A program made the translations under genes and the position numbers. Positions 49,790 to 57,977 of a stretch of DNA of 64,000 bases are shown here, piece by piece. The first letter of the stretch is position 1. Each line of letters opens with the position of its first letter. The stretch is from Jannaschia seohaensis. GTDB lineage: Bacteria > Pseudomonadota > Alphaproteobacteria > Rhodobacterales > Rhodobacteraceae. The stretch spans positions 47,488 through 111,487 of the forward strand of contig NZ_UETC01000015.1 of the NCBI RefSeq assembly GCF_900116765.1, given 5' to 3'. A model generated the notes under the pieces. That model did no database searches, was not told the DNA's origin, and worked only from the letters and a program-made list of their open reading frames with translations.

Positions 49790-52741
49790 ATGGACGATTT
49801 CGGAGCCCTCTTCGCTGTCGCGGGTCTGGATGAGGCAGCCGACATCCCACAAGCCGTCCGCGCCGCCCCCCGCAACCCCTGGGTCCGCGCCCAGGTCGTG
49901 CTGGCCCGGCTGGCCCGCGGCGACCTGATCGGCGCCGAGCGCCTGCTCGACAGCATCAAGTACCATCCCAAGCTGCCGCCTGGGATCTACGAGATCTATG
50001 CCGACCAGATCGCCCAGGCCCGCGCCCGCATGGGCCTGCCGGCGGGGCCCTTCAACATCCCGGCCGATTACATGTCCTGCGCCGATCCGCGGCTGCACCG
50101 CCCGTTCCGGCAGCTCGACCCCGAGGCGGCCTATCCCAAGCCCTACCCGTCCGGCCTGGCCCTGCCCCCGCCGGTGGGCATGAGCGCGGGCATGCCCCGC
50201 TTCCTGGAGGATGCGGCCGCGCGCCTCTCGGGGGAGATGCTGCACCGGATCCGCCGCATCCATGTGGTCGTCGCCGACCGGGGCGGGGCGCAGAGCGCGC
50301 GACTCCTGGGGATGCTGGCCGAGCAGGAGGGGATCTCGGCGGCGCTACATGTCACCGTCTTCGACCCGCGCCCGGATGCGGCGCTGGCCTTTCCGGCGCC
50401 GCTCAAGGGCGATGTGGTGGGGGCGGCGGTAACCGACATGGCCGCCCGCGTCCGCCTCGTGCAGATCGCCGAGGCGGCCGATCTGGTGGTGTTTCTGTCG
50501 GGCTCGGTGGTGCTGGACCCGCTGATGTTGCGCCGGGCGCTGCATTACGCGGCCGTCTCGGACATGATGGTTCAGCCGCTGATGCCGGCCCGCGACGAGG
50601 GCGACCTGTCGACCCCGTTCTCGCTCATGCCGGTCAAGCCGCTGTCGCGCTTTCCGTTTCGGGACGTGCTGGGGCTGAACATGGTGGTGCCCGCGCCGCT
50701 CCTGCGGCGGGCGGGCCCGATCGAGTCCCGGTTCGAGAGCACCCGTTGCGCCGCCGAGGAGCTCGTCTTCCGGTTGATCCGGGCGGGCGCCTATACCGCC
50801 CCCCTCACCGTGCCGTGGATCGAACCCGATCCCTCGGGCAGCGAGGAGCGCACGCTCTACCGCGCGCTCTGCCCCAATGCCTGGGATCGCAAGACCCCCA
50901 AAAAGCGCGGCGAGGTGCCCCGGGTCAGCGTCTACATCCCGACCTACAACGCCTCGGCCTATATCCAGCGCGCCGTCGACAGCGTGCTGGAGCAGGACTT
51001 CGCCGATCTGGAGGTCTGCCTGGCCGATGACGGATCGAAGGACGGCACGGCCGATCTGCTCGAAAAGCTCTACGGGGACGAACCCCGGGTCCGCTGGGAG
51101 CGGTTCCAGAACGGCGGCATCGGCTTTGCCTCCAACCGGGCGATCCGGATGTCGCGCGCGCCCTATATCGGCCAGCTCGACAGCGACGACTGTCTCAAGC
51201 CCGGCGCCGTGTCGCGCCTGGTCGCGGCCCTCGACGACGACCCGGGTCTCGCCTGCGCCTACGGCTCCTGCGAGCGGATCGATGCGGAGGGGCAGTATCT
51301 CAAGGACGAATACGCCTGGCCGGTCTACAGCCACGAGAAGATGATGATCACCTCGATCGTGCATCACTTCCGCATGTTCCGCCGCGCCGCCTGGGAGCGC
51401 ACGAGCCTCTTCCGCGAGGACATCGTCAACGCGGTCGATTACGATGTCTTCCTCAAGCTCTCCGAAGTGGGCCGGATGCGCCATGTCGAGGAGGTGCTCT
51501 ATCAGCGGCGCTGGCACGGCCAGAACACCTCCAGCGTCAACGAAGGCTTCCAGACGCAGAACACCTACAGGGTGCAGCGCGAGGCGCTGGCGCGGATGGG
51601 GCTCGACCGGTTCTGGGACGTGCATGTTCCCGATCCCGAAGAGCCTCGCCGCGTCACCTACAAGCGCCGGGACGGGGCGCCGATGGTGCTGTTCTGGCCG
51701 GACTACTCGCGCTCGAACCCTTACCAGCACCTGCTTTACGGCAGCGCGCGCCAGCGGATCGAGATCTGCGCGGGGGATATCGACGCGGCCCTGCGCCAGA
51801 TCGACCTGATGGAGCGGCCGGACCTGCTGACCTTCCACCTGCACTGGCTGAACTTCTTGCTGCGCGACATCGAGGATCCGGCCGAGGCGCGGGCGCAGGT
51901 CGATGCCTTCCTGGCCAAGATCGAGGCCTTCGTGCGGAAGGGCGGACGCCTGGTCTGGACGATCCACAACATCGTCTCCCATGACAGCCCGCATCATGCG
52001 CTGGAGGTGGAGATGTCGAGCCGCATCGCCGCCCTGGCCCATGCGCTGCATTTCCACTCCGCGGCCTCGGTGGACGAGGTGGCGGAGGTGTTCGAGATCC
52101 CGCGCGAGAAGGCCCATGTCTCGCGCCATGGCAGCTATGTCGGCGCCTATTCCGATTTCGTCACCCGCGCCCAGGCCCGCGCCCAGCTGGGGCTGGCGGA
52201 GGACGAGGACGTGATCCTGTTCTCGGGGCAGGTGCGGCCCTACAAGGGGGTCGAGCAGCTGGCCCAGGTCTTCCGCCGCCTGCTGGCGGAGCGGCCGCGC
52301 GCGGTGCTGCTGATCGCGGGAAAGATGGTCGATGATGTCTGGGTTCAGGTGACCCAGGGGCTGAGCCCGGCCGAGCGGGCGCGCATCCGCGCCACCCGCC
52401 GCTTCGTCACCGACCTGGAGATGCAGCTTTTCTTCCGGGCGGCGGATGTGGCGGTCTATCCCTATCAGCGGATCCTGACCTCCGGCTCGCTGATGCTGGC
52501 GCTCAGCTTCGGGGTGCCGGCGGTGATCCCCTCGGTGGGCATGACCCGCGAGGTGCTCGGCGGCACCGAGGCGGGGCTGACCTATGACGCCGAGGCCGGC
52601 GAGCCCGCGCTGGAGGCGGCGCTGCGCGCGGTGCTCGACGCCAAGGACGCGGGGCGCCTGGGCGCGATGCAGGACGCGGCGCGCCGGGTGGCGGAGGCCT
52701 GGGACTGGCCGGATTTCGGGCCGGTGCTCACCCCACGGTAG
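49790..52741 (+). CDS. Two-domain glycosyltransferase (GT2 plus GT4)
   Basis: A 983-residue protein from the ATG at 49790. The first 375 residues contain short helical repeats and a degenerate alpha/beta region (RRIHVVVADRGGAQSARLLG). A GT2 domain spans about 378-600: RVSVYIPTYNASAYIQRAVD, LADDGSKDGT, IGQLDSDDCLKPGAVS. A GT4 domain spans about 630-980: RPYKGVEQLAQVFRRLL, YPYQRILTSGSLMLALSFGV and GVPAVIPS. It therefore could add two sugars. With manC five bases upstream, mannose is a reasonable donor for one of them (inference). It resembles the layout of the protein at 2839-5277 but is not a close copy. Confidence 0.85.
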   Translation: MDDFGALFAVAGLDEAADIPQAVRAAPRNPWVRAQVVLARLARGDLIGAERLLDSIKYHPKLPPGIYEIYADQIAQARARMGLPAGPFNIPADYMSCADPRLHRPFRQLDPEAAYPKPYPSGLALPPPVGMSAGMPRFLEDAAARLSGEMLHRIRRIHVVVADRGGAQSARLLGMLAEQEGISAALHVTVFDPRPDAALAFPAPLKGDVVGAAVTDMAARVRLVQIAEAADLVVFLSGSVVLDPLMLRRALHYAAVSDMMVQPLMPARDEGDLSTPFSLMPVKPLSRFPFRDVLGLNMVVPAPLLRRAGPIESRFESTRCAAEELVFRLIRAGAYTAPLTVPWIEPDPSGSEERTLYRALCPNAWDRKTPKKRGEVPRVSVYIPTYNASAYIQRAVDSVLEQDFADLEVCLADDGSKDGTADLLEKLYGDEPRVRWERFQNGGIGFASNRAIRMSRAPYIGQLDSDDCLKPGAVSRLVAALDDDPGLACAYGSCERIDAEGQYLKDEYAWPVYSHEKMMITSIVHHFRMFRRAAWERTSLFREDIVNAVDYDVFLKLSEVGRMRHVEEVLYQRRWHGQNTSSVNEGFQTQNTYRVQREALARMGLDRFWDVHVPDPEEPRRVTYKRRDGAPMVLFWPDYSRSNPYQHLLYGSARQRIEICAGDIDAALRQIDLMERPDLLTFHLHWLNFLLRDIEDPAEARAQVDAFLAKIEAFVRKGGRLVWTIHNIVSHDSPHHALEVEMSSRIAALAHALHFHSAASVDEVAEVFEIPREKAHVSRHGSYVGAYSDFVTRAQARAQLGLAEDEDVILFSGQVRPYKGVEQLAQVFRRLLAERPRAVLLIAGKMVDDVWVQVTQGLSPAERARIRATRRFVTDLEMQLFFRAADVAVYPYQRILTSGSLMLALSFGVPAVIPSVGMTREVLGGTEAGLTYDAEAGEPALEAALRAVLDAKDAGRLGAMQDAARRVAEAWDWPDFGPVLTPR

Positions 52742-52913
52742 CGGCAGTATCACATTGGCTTGCCTTGCTCTTGGCAGGCTTGCCGCGTAGGACTTTGCGG
52801 AACCGAAGTGACGGCTGTCCAGTCGATGGGGACGGCCGGTATGACATGAGGAGAGGCGTTCGGTCCGTGGAGCTTCCGTCGCAAGGACCGGTCCCCGAAC
52901 GAAGAGGACGCGA

Positions 52914-53906
52914 ATGCTGATTTCCGAACCCATCGACGCGGTCGTCATGTGGGTGGATGGGTCCGACCCGGCTTTCCTCGCCTCCCAGGACGCCGCTCTG
53001 AAGGCGGAGCGGGCGAAGGGCCGCAAGATTGTCGTCTCCGCCGCGCGCCATCGCGACAACGGCGAGCTGCGCTACACGCTGCGAGCGCTGCTGCACAACG
53101 CGCCCTGGCTGCGCCGCATCCACATCGTCACCAACGGCCAAGTTCCCGACTGGCTGGAATTCGACGGCGACCGCATCCGCCACGTCACCCATGCGGAGAT
53201 CTTCCCCGACCCGGAGATGCTCCCGAACTTCAACACCTTTGCCATCGAGAGCTGCCTGCATCGCATCCCCGGCCTTTCGGAGACGTTCCTGCGGTTGAGC
53301 GACGACTTCTTCATCGGCCGGCCCGTCACCGCCGCCGAGATCCTGGGCGCGGCGGGGACTGGGCATCTCGTGTTTCATGGCGGGGTCTCGGCCAAGCCCA
53401 AGACCCGCTACCAGCGCCAGATCGCGCGCAACGCCGATCTCTTCGAGGCCCGCATGGGCCTCAGGCCCGGCGTCAACTACGCCCATGCGCCGCAACTGCG
53501 CAGCAAGACCCTGTTCGAGGCCTTCGCGGCCACCTTCGCCGAGGAGATCGCGCAGACTCGCGGCCACCGCTTCCGGGACGAGGCGGATATCATCCCGCTC
53601 TTCCTCTATCCCTATTTCCACATGATGAAGCTTCGGCCCGAGGCCGCCGTCGAGGTGGCGCAGGGCCGTTCGGCGGGCGATTTCCGCGTCGTCGAGCGGA
53701 TCTTCAACAAGATCTACATGCAGGTTCTGGTCGGTGGGACGGAGCGGGATTGGCGGGGGCGGATGCGGCAGGTGAGCGACCGACGCCCGCTCTTCTTCAA
53801 CGTCAACGACCAGTTCACCAAGGACGACTACGAGGTCGAGCTCGCGGCGATGATCGACTTTCTGGAGAGGATGTTCCCCGATCCGATCCCGCAGGAGCGC
53901 GACTGA
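52914..53906 (+). CDS. Stealth-family sugar-phosphate transferase
   Basis: A 330-residue protein. IDAVVMWVDGSDPAF (7-21) is Stealth conserved region 1. RDNGELRYTLRALLHNAPWL followed by RRIHIVTNGQVPDWL and FLRLSDDFFIGRPV (47-138) is region 2; region 3 is around YAHAPQLRSKTLFEAF, and region 4 near NVNDQF. Stealth proteins transfer hexose-1-phosphate to glycans, making phosphodiester links in capsules. The start follows GAAGAGGACGCGA. It converges, nine bases apart, with a minus-strand group containing a TagD-like cytidylyltransferase, so a phosphate-linked substituent on the polysaccharide is plausible. Confidence 0.92.
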   Translation: MLISEPIDAVVMWVDGSDPAFLASQDAALKAERAKGRKIVVSAARHRDNGELRYTLRALLHNAPWLRRIHIVTNGQVPDWLEFDGDRIRHVTHAEIFPDPEMLPNFNTFAIESCLHRIPGLSETFLRLSDDFFIGRPVTAAEILGAAGTGHLVFHGGVSAKPKTRYQRQIARNADLFEARMGLRPGVNYAHAPQLRSKTLFEAFAATFAEEIAQTRGHRFRDEADIIPLFLYPYFHMMKLRPEAAVEVAQGRSAGDFRVVERIFNKIYMQVLVGGTERDWRGRMRQVSDRRPLFFNVNDQFTKDDYEVELAAMIDFLERMFPDPIPQERD

Positions 53907-53915
53907 CCGCAGGCG

Positions 53916-54953
53916 TCAGGCCATCAGCCGGTCGCCCGGCGGCGTCTCCCAGCCATGGGCGTCGCGCAGATCCATATAGAGCTCTAACGCGTAGATCTGG
54001 TAGAGGTTCTTGCCGCCAAACCAGTGCAGCCTGTCGGTGCGGAACTCGGGCCGGGCGGGAACGTAGCCTTTCATCCAGGCGCCGTAGGGCACAGGCAGGG
54101 GCGCCTTCTTGTTGGGCGACTTGCCCGGATAAATCAGCTTGAAGAGGTCGCGCAGCGGATACTTCCCCCCGCGCCCGGCGATGTCGAACTCGTGGGTCCA
54201 GACCATCTCGGCCAGGGGGGCCACGGGCGTCAGCCCGCAGGCCCGGAGCGTGTCGCTCACCGCCTGTCCCTCGGTCCCGACGATGTTGAGGAAGCCGCGC
54301 ACGTCGACGCGGTTGCCTACGGTGAAATGGCCCAGGACCCAGTCGACCGGTGCGGGCGACTTGAGCACGTGCCAGGGTGCGACGAACTGCTTGATGATGG
54401 CCTTGCGCACGCCCTCGTAGCTCGGATCCTTGTAGAAATGGGCAAAGCCGGCGAAGCGCGGATCGGCGCCGCCGCCATAGACCATGTGGGTGATACCATC
54501 CTCTCGCGCGACGCGGGCGCCGATGCCGAAGGCGGGATCGTGGGGGACGAGGGGCTCGCGCTTGAGCAGCGTCAGCTCTCGCGCCATCTCGGCATAGGCT
54601 TCGCGGGTGACGGACAGCTTCTTGTGGGTGACGCCGGGCGGGATCGCCTTGGCCGCCTCGGCGAACTCGGAATGCTGCTCCTGCCCCTCGCCGTAGTCGA
54701 GCGTGTAGGCGATGGAGCCCTCGGGCAGGAACTTGGCCAGCATGACCGAATCCATGCCCCCCGACAGCATGATCCCGATCTTGCCCTGCGTGGCCAGCGC
54801 GCCCATCCGCTGCGCGATGTAGTCATGCATCTCCTGGGCGGTGCTGACGGGGGTCAGCTTCTGGGAGGGGGCGGGAATCGGGAAGAAGCGCCTGTACATG
54901 AGGTAGAGGCTCTCGTTCCGCAGCGGCGAGGCGGATGCGTAGGAGTAGGACAT
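53916..54953 (-). CDS. PP-loop ATPase, asparagine-synthetase-like
   Basis: A 345-residue protein from the ATG at 54953. KIGIMLSGGMDSVMLAKFLP (58-77) is the SGGxDS ATP-pyrophosphatase loop of the synthetase half of AsnB. THMVYGGGADPRFAGFAHF and VPYGAWMKGY also fit that fold. The N-terminal glutaminase domain of AsnB is missing, so ammonia or another amine must come from elsewhere. In glycan loci such proteins amidate sugar acids or are N-acetyl-sugar amidotransferases. It follows the HIT gene by 14 bases in a TagD-like/HIT/PP-loop operon. The exact reaction is unknown. Confidence 0.72.
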   Translation of the reverse strand: MSYSYASASPLRNESLYLMYRRFFPIPAPSQKLTPVSTAQEMHDYIAQRMGALATQGKIGIMLSGGMDSVMLAKFLPEGSIAYTLDYGEGQEQHSEFAEAAKAIPPGVTHKKLSVTREAYAEMARELTLLKREPLVPHDPAFGIGARVAREDGITHMVYGGGADPRFAGFAHFYKDPSYEGVRKAIIKQFVAPWHVLKSPAPVDWVLGHFTVGNRVDVRGFLNIVGTEGQAVSDTLRACGLTPVAPLAEMVWTHEFDIAGRGGKYPLRDLFKLIYPGKSPNKKAPLPVPYGAWMKGYVPARPEFRTDRLHWFGGKNLYQIYALELYMDLRDAHGWETPPGDRLMA

Positions 54954-54967
54954 AGAGACGCTGCCTT

Positions 54968-55453
54968 TTAGGCCATTCCGAAGCCGTCGCCTTTCAAAGC
55001 AGCACGCAGCGTATCCCGCAAGGCATGAAGCACCGCGTCCTCGGCCGGATCTCCGGCGATCTGCGGGGGGCCGGGCCAATCGGTGTCCGTCCAGTCGCGC
55101 CCGGCCGCCGAAACCGGGCGATCATAGCGGGGCAGGATATGGAAATGCACGATCGGGTCCTGCATCATCAGGCACAGCACGTTGATCCGCACCGCGCCGA
55201 ACACCTCGCGGGCGAGCCGTTCGGCCAATCCGAGCCCCGCGCCCATCCCGACCGCCTCCTCGGGGGTCAGCAGGGCGAGATCACGGGTGCCCGAGCGCAC
55301 GCTCAGCACCATGGAGCCCAGCATGGGCTGGCCAGGGCGCAGCGACAGCGTCCAGCCCTGGGTCTCGGCGAGGTGCAACTCAGCCGTGCGGAACTTCTCG
55401 GCGAAGGCGTCGAGATCCTGTCGGGTGCGCGCGTCCATGGGGGCGTCCGGCAT
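54968..55453 (-). CDS. HIT-family nucleotide hydrolase/transferase
   Basis: A 161-residue protein from the ATG at 55453. INVLCLMMQDPIVHFHILPR (90-109) holds the histidine-triad motif in its His-x-His-x-x-Pro form (His103, His105), and VLSVRSGTRDLALLTPEEA is the typical upstream strand/helix. HIT proteins cleave or transfer nucleoside monophosphates. It begins two bases after the TagD-like stop, so a role with a CDP-activated intermediate is likely. Which nucleotide it acts on is not predictable. Confidence 0.8.
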   Translation of the reverse strand: MPDAPMDARTRQDLDAFAEKFRTAELHLAETQGWTLSLRPGQPMLGSMVLSVRSGTRDLALLTPEEAVGMGAGLGLAERLAREVFGAVRINVLCLMMQDPIVHFHILPRYDRPVSAAGRDWTDTDWPGPPQIAGDPAEDAVLHALRDTLRAALKGDGFGMA

Positions 55454-55455
55454 GC

Positions 55456-55920
55456 TCAACGGCCCGATGAGCCGATTGCAGCCCGGTGCTCCGGCGGGCG
55501 GCCCGGCGCCGCGATCGCGTCGAGTACCTCGCGCAGCCGCGAGCTGGAGGTATGCTCGGTATAGGGGAAGTAGACGATCTCGACCCCGTGCGGGCGGAAC
55601 CTTTCCTCCAGGGCGACCCATTTGGGATGGCCCTTCCAGTCGTCGCCGACGAACATCTTGTCGAAGTGGTGGCGCTCCCAGGCGGCGAACTTGTCCATGT
55701 CGTCCTGCACGACGACCTCATCGACGAAGCGCAGCGCACCGACGATCTCCATCCGCTCTTTGAGGGGGATGATCGGGTACTTGTTCTTGCGGGAGAAGCT
55801 CAGCTCATCGGAGGTGACGCCCACGATCAGCCGGTCGCACTGCTCGGCGGCGCGCCGCAGCAGGTTGAGATGACCGATATGGAAGAGGTCGTATACGCCT
55901 GTCGTGTAGCCTGTCGTCAT
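55456..55920 (-). CDS. TagD-like cytidylyltransferase
   Basis: A 154-residue protein. TTGVYDLFHIGHLNLLRRA (6-24) has the HxGH nucleotidyltransferase motif (His14, His17); PIIPLKERMEIVGALRFVDE and EHTSSSRLREVL are the other conserved blocks of glycerol-3-phosphate cytidylyltransferases. It would join CTP with a phosphorylated polyol or similar small alcohol. In capsule loci such proteins supply CDP-activated substituents. It is first in a three-gene operon (TagD-like, HIT, PP-loop) that converges with the Stealth gene. Glycerol phosphate is the best guess for substrate, without proof. Confidence 0.82.
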   Translation of the reverse strand: MTTGYTTGVYDLFHIGHLNLLRRAAEQCDRLIVGVTSDELSFSRKNKYPIIPLKERMEIVGALRFVDEVVVQDDMDKFAAWERHHFDKMFVGDDWKGHPKWVALEERFRPHGVEIVYFPYTEHTSSSRLREVLDAIAAPGRPPEHRAAIGSSGR

Positions 55921-56588
55921 ATCGCCGTTACATCTCGCCTGTAGAAAATCCGCAGATCGACCGAAGCGGCCCTAATTCGGCGCTCCCCGTCCGGGGGGCA
56001 TGCGCGACATCGGGCCGGGATAGATTGAACCATGGGTGTTATGCCCCATTGCCCCCGTTTGCGTCCAGGGGACGACTTTTCGCTCCATTTTCAAAGGATT
56101 TCCCGGCAGTCGAACAGGCGGGGCGCGCGATCTTCCGCTGGGGCGGGGCCGGGCCTGTGAGCAGGGCGCGTCCCTGCGCGATGCGGGCATCGGCCGGCCG
56201 CGACCAACTTCGACAGAGACCGGGTCCGCATGTTGCGGGGCTCCACATCTTGTTGGCCTGCGTCAGGCACGAGGAGGGCGTCCTCTCCGGTATGGGCCCC
56301 CGGCCGATCGCCTTGGGCGACGAAGATCCTGTCCGCGATCCGCGCCGTCAGGCTCTGTCACGCCAGATCCCCGAGCACGTTCACTCCGTCCGGCGAAACA
56401 GAACAGACATCACGGCGGCTTCATGGAAAGACCTTACCGGGGGGATCCGTCGATGCGCAGAGTGCCGTCCATCTCCCGTCTCATGGGACGATCCGGTCAC
56501 GGCACATGACAGCGGGAGAGTGGTTTCGCGATGGCTGTGTGTCGGCCCGCCGAATGGACCTTTTGCCGATCTTCGGCCGGATCGGTGC
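55921..56588. other. 668-base gene-free stretch upstream of the TagD-like operon
   Basis: Several frames are open here, but none gives protein-like sequence on either strand and base use is mixed. It must hold the promoter of the TagD-like operon (-) and the end of the glycosyltransferase transcript from 56589 (-). No repeat unit, hairpin or gene remnant was recognised. Confidence 0.4.
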
Positions 56589-57977
56589 TCACCCCGCCGC
56601 GATCCGGTCCACCGCCGCCGCCAGGGTGGCGGCGCGGTGGTCGAAAGTGTGGGCGCCCAGCACGATCTCGCGGGCGCGGGCGGCGCGGGCGAGGAAGGGC
56701 GTGGGGTCGTCCAGGCAGGAGCGGATGATCTCGGCGAAGGCCTCCGGCTCGGAGGCGGTGGCGATGGTGTCGCCGAAGACGGCCTCAAGCCCCGCGACCG
56801 GATCGGTCAGGATCGGCGTGCCGGTGGCCGAGCCGTCGAACAGCCGGTTCGACAGAAACCCGTTATCCCGCATCGAATCCCAGTGGTCGTTGAGCAGCAG
56901 CCCATGCGCCGCATAGAGCGCCGGCAGGTCCCGGTTGGCGACCGAGGGCGCGCGCAGATAGCCCGGGGGCAGCACCCCGTCCCAGCCCCCGCCATAGAGG
57001 TCCAGCGGCACGCCCTGCTCCACGCACCATTTGACCATGGTGCGGTATTCGCGCCGGGAATTGCCGACGAAGACGGGCGCGCTGCGGCGCGTCTCGGGCG
57101 GCGCCACGCCGCCGAAAAGCACCGCATCGGTGGCCTGGTGCAGCACCTCCACATGGGGCAGGCCGCGGTCCTTCAGATGCGCGGCATAGATGTCGGAGGC
57201 GACGAAGACGCGGTCGTATTGCGCGTATTCCGCGTCCTCCACCCGGTCGGGATGGGAGATCAGCCACATCAGGTTGATCTTGCCCGGATCGAGCTGCACC
57301 GGCTGGCGCCCGCGGATGACCAGCACCGCGTCCTCGGGGGCGGTACGGCCGTACCAGGCATCCATGCAGTCGACGCCCACCGGCCGGCCCAGCCGCTCGA
57401 AGGCGGCGGCCAGAGAGGCGGCGAAATGGCTGTCCCCCCAGAGCGGCGCCTCGCGCAGGTTGGGGGTGGAGATCTTGATCCGGAGACGCGGCGCCTCGGG
57501 GGCGGGGCCCCAAGCGCGGGGCGGGCGGCCCGCATCGACGCGGCCCAGCACATGGTCGGAGCCCGCAATCCCGATGGTCAGCCGGGTGCGGTAGGGGGCG
57601 CGGGCCACCGTGGCGGGCAGGTCGAGGGTGAAGCGGCCGCCATCGGCGGCGCGCGCCGTGGCCCGGGCGACCACGCCGCCGGTCGCCAGAGCCAGCACGG
57701 TCACGTCGCGGCCGGGGTCCAGATCGTCCCGGGCGCGGCCGGTGACGCGGCCGCCGCGGGACGGACCCAGCTCTCCAGACCAGCCGCCGGGGCGGATCGT
57801 GACGGAGCGTTCGTCCAGGGTGACGGTGAGCGGGGCCTCGGGGAGCGGCTCGACCAGGTAGCGGCCCGGGGCGGGCAGGGGCTGCGCCGCGCCCGCGCTC
57901 AAGCTCGGCGCGGCAGTGCCCTCGACGGCCAGGACGCCTTCTGCCAGCAGGGGCACGATGCGACTGGGGGCGCTCAC
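56589..57977 (-). CDS. GT-B-type glycosyltransferase (CgeB-like)
   Basis: A 462-residue protein with a likely GTG start at 57977, overlapping the upstream gene's stop by four bases (GTGA). After a 130-residue beta-rich segment, LRIKISTPNLREAPLWGDSH and INLMWLISHPDRVEDAEYAQ begin the GT-B fold. FVGNSRREYRTMVKW and LNDHWDSMRDNGFLSNRLFD then match the C-terminal donor-binding half. Closely similar blocks (LLWLISHPNAVSIAE; ICDHWDDMRALGYVSNRVFD) occur in the last domain of the giant protein at 37239-41543. It is translationally coupled to the GT2 gene upstream and may work directly with it. Confidence 0.8.
   Translation of the reverse strand: MSAPSRIVPLLAEGVLAVEGTAAPSLSAGAAQPLPAPGRYLVEPLPEAPLTVTLDERSVTIRPGGWSGELGPSRGGRVTGRARDDLDPGRDVTVLALATGGVVARATARAADGGRFTLDLPATVARAPYRTRLTIGIAGSDHVLGRVDAGRPPRAWGPAPEAPRLRIKISTPNLREAPLWGDSHFAASLAAAFERLGRPVGVDCMDAWYGRTAPEDAVLVIRGRQPVQLDPGKINLMWLISHPDRVEDAEYAQYDRVFVASDIYAAHLKDRGLPHVEVLHQATDAVLFGGVAPPETRRSAPVFVGNSRREYRTMVKWCVEQGVPLDLYGGGWDGVLPPGYLRAPSVANRDLPALYAAHGLLLNDHWDSMRDNGFLSNRLFDGSATGTPILTDPVAGLEAVFGDTIATASEPEAFAEIIRSCLDDPTPFLARAARAREIVLGAHTFDHRAATLAAAVDRIAAG

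Noticed and set aside
56036..56916. Short plus-strand open frames in the 668-base gap
   Set aside because: No ribosome binding site, motifs or hydrophobic pattern. The downstream part is antisense to the glycosyltransferase gene at 56589.
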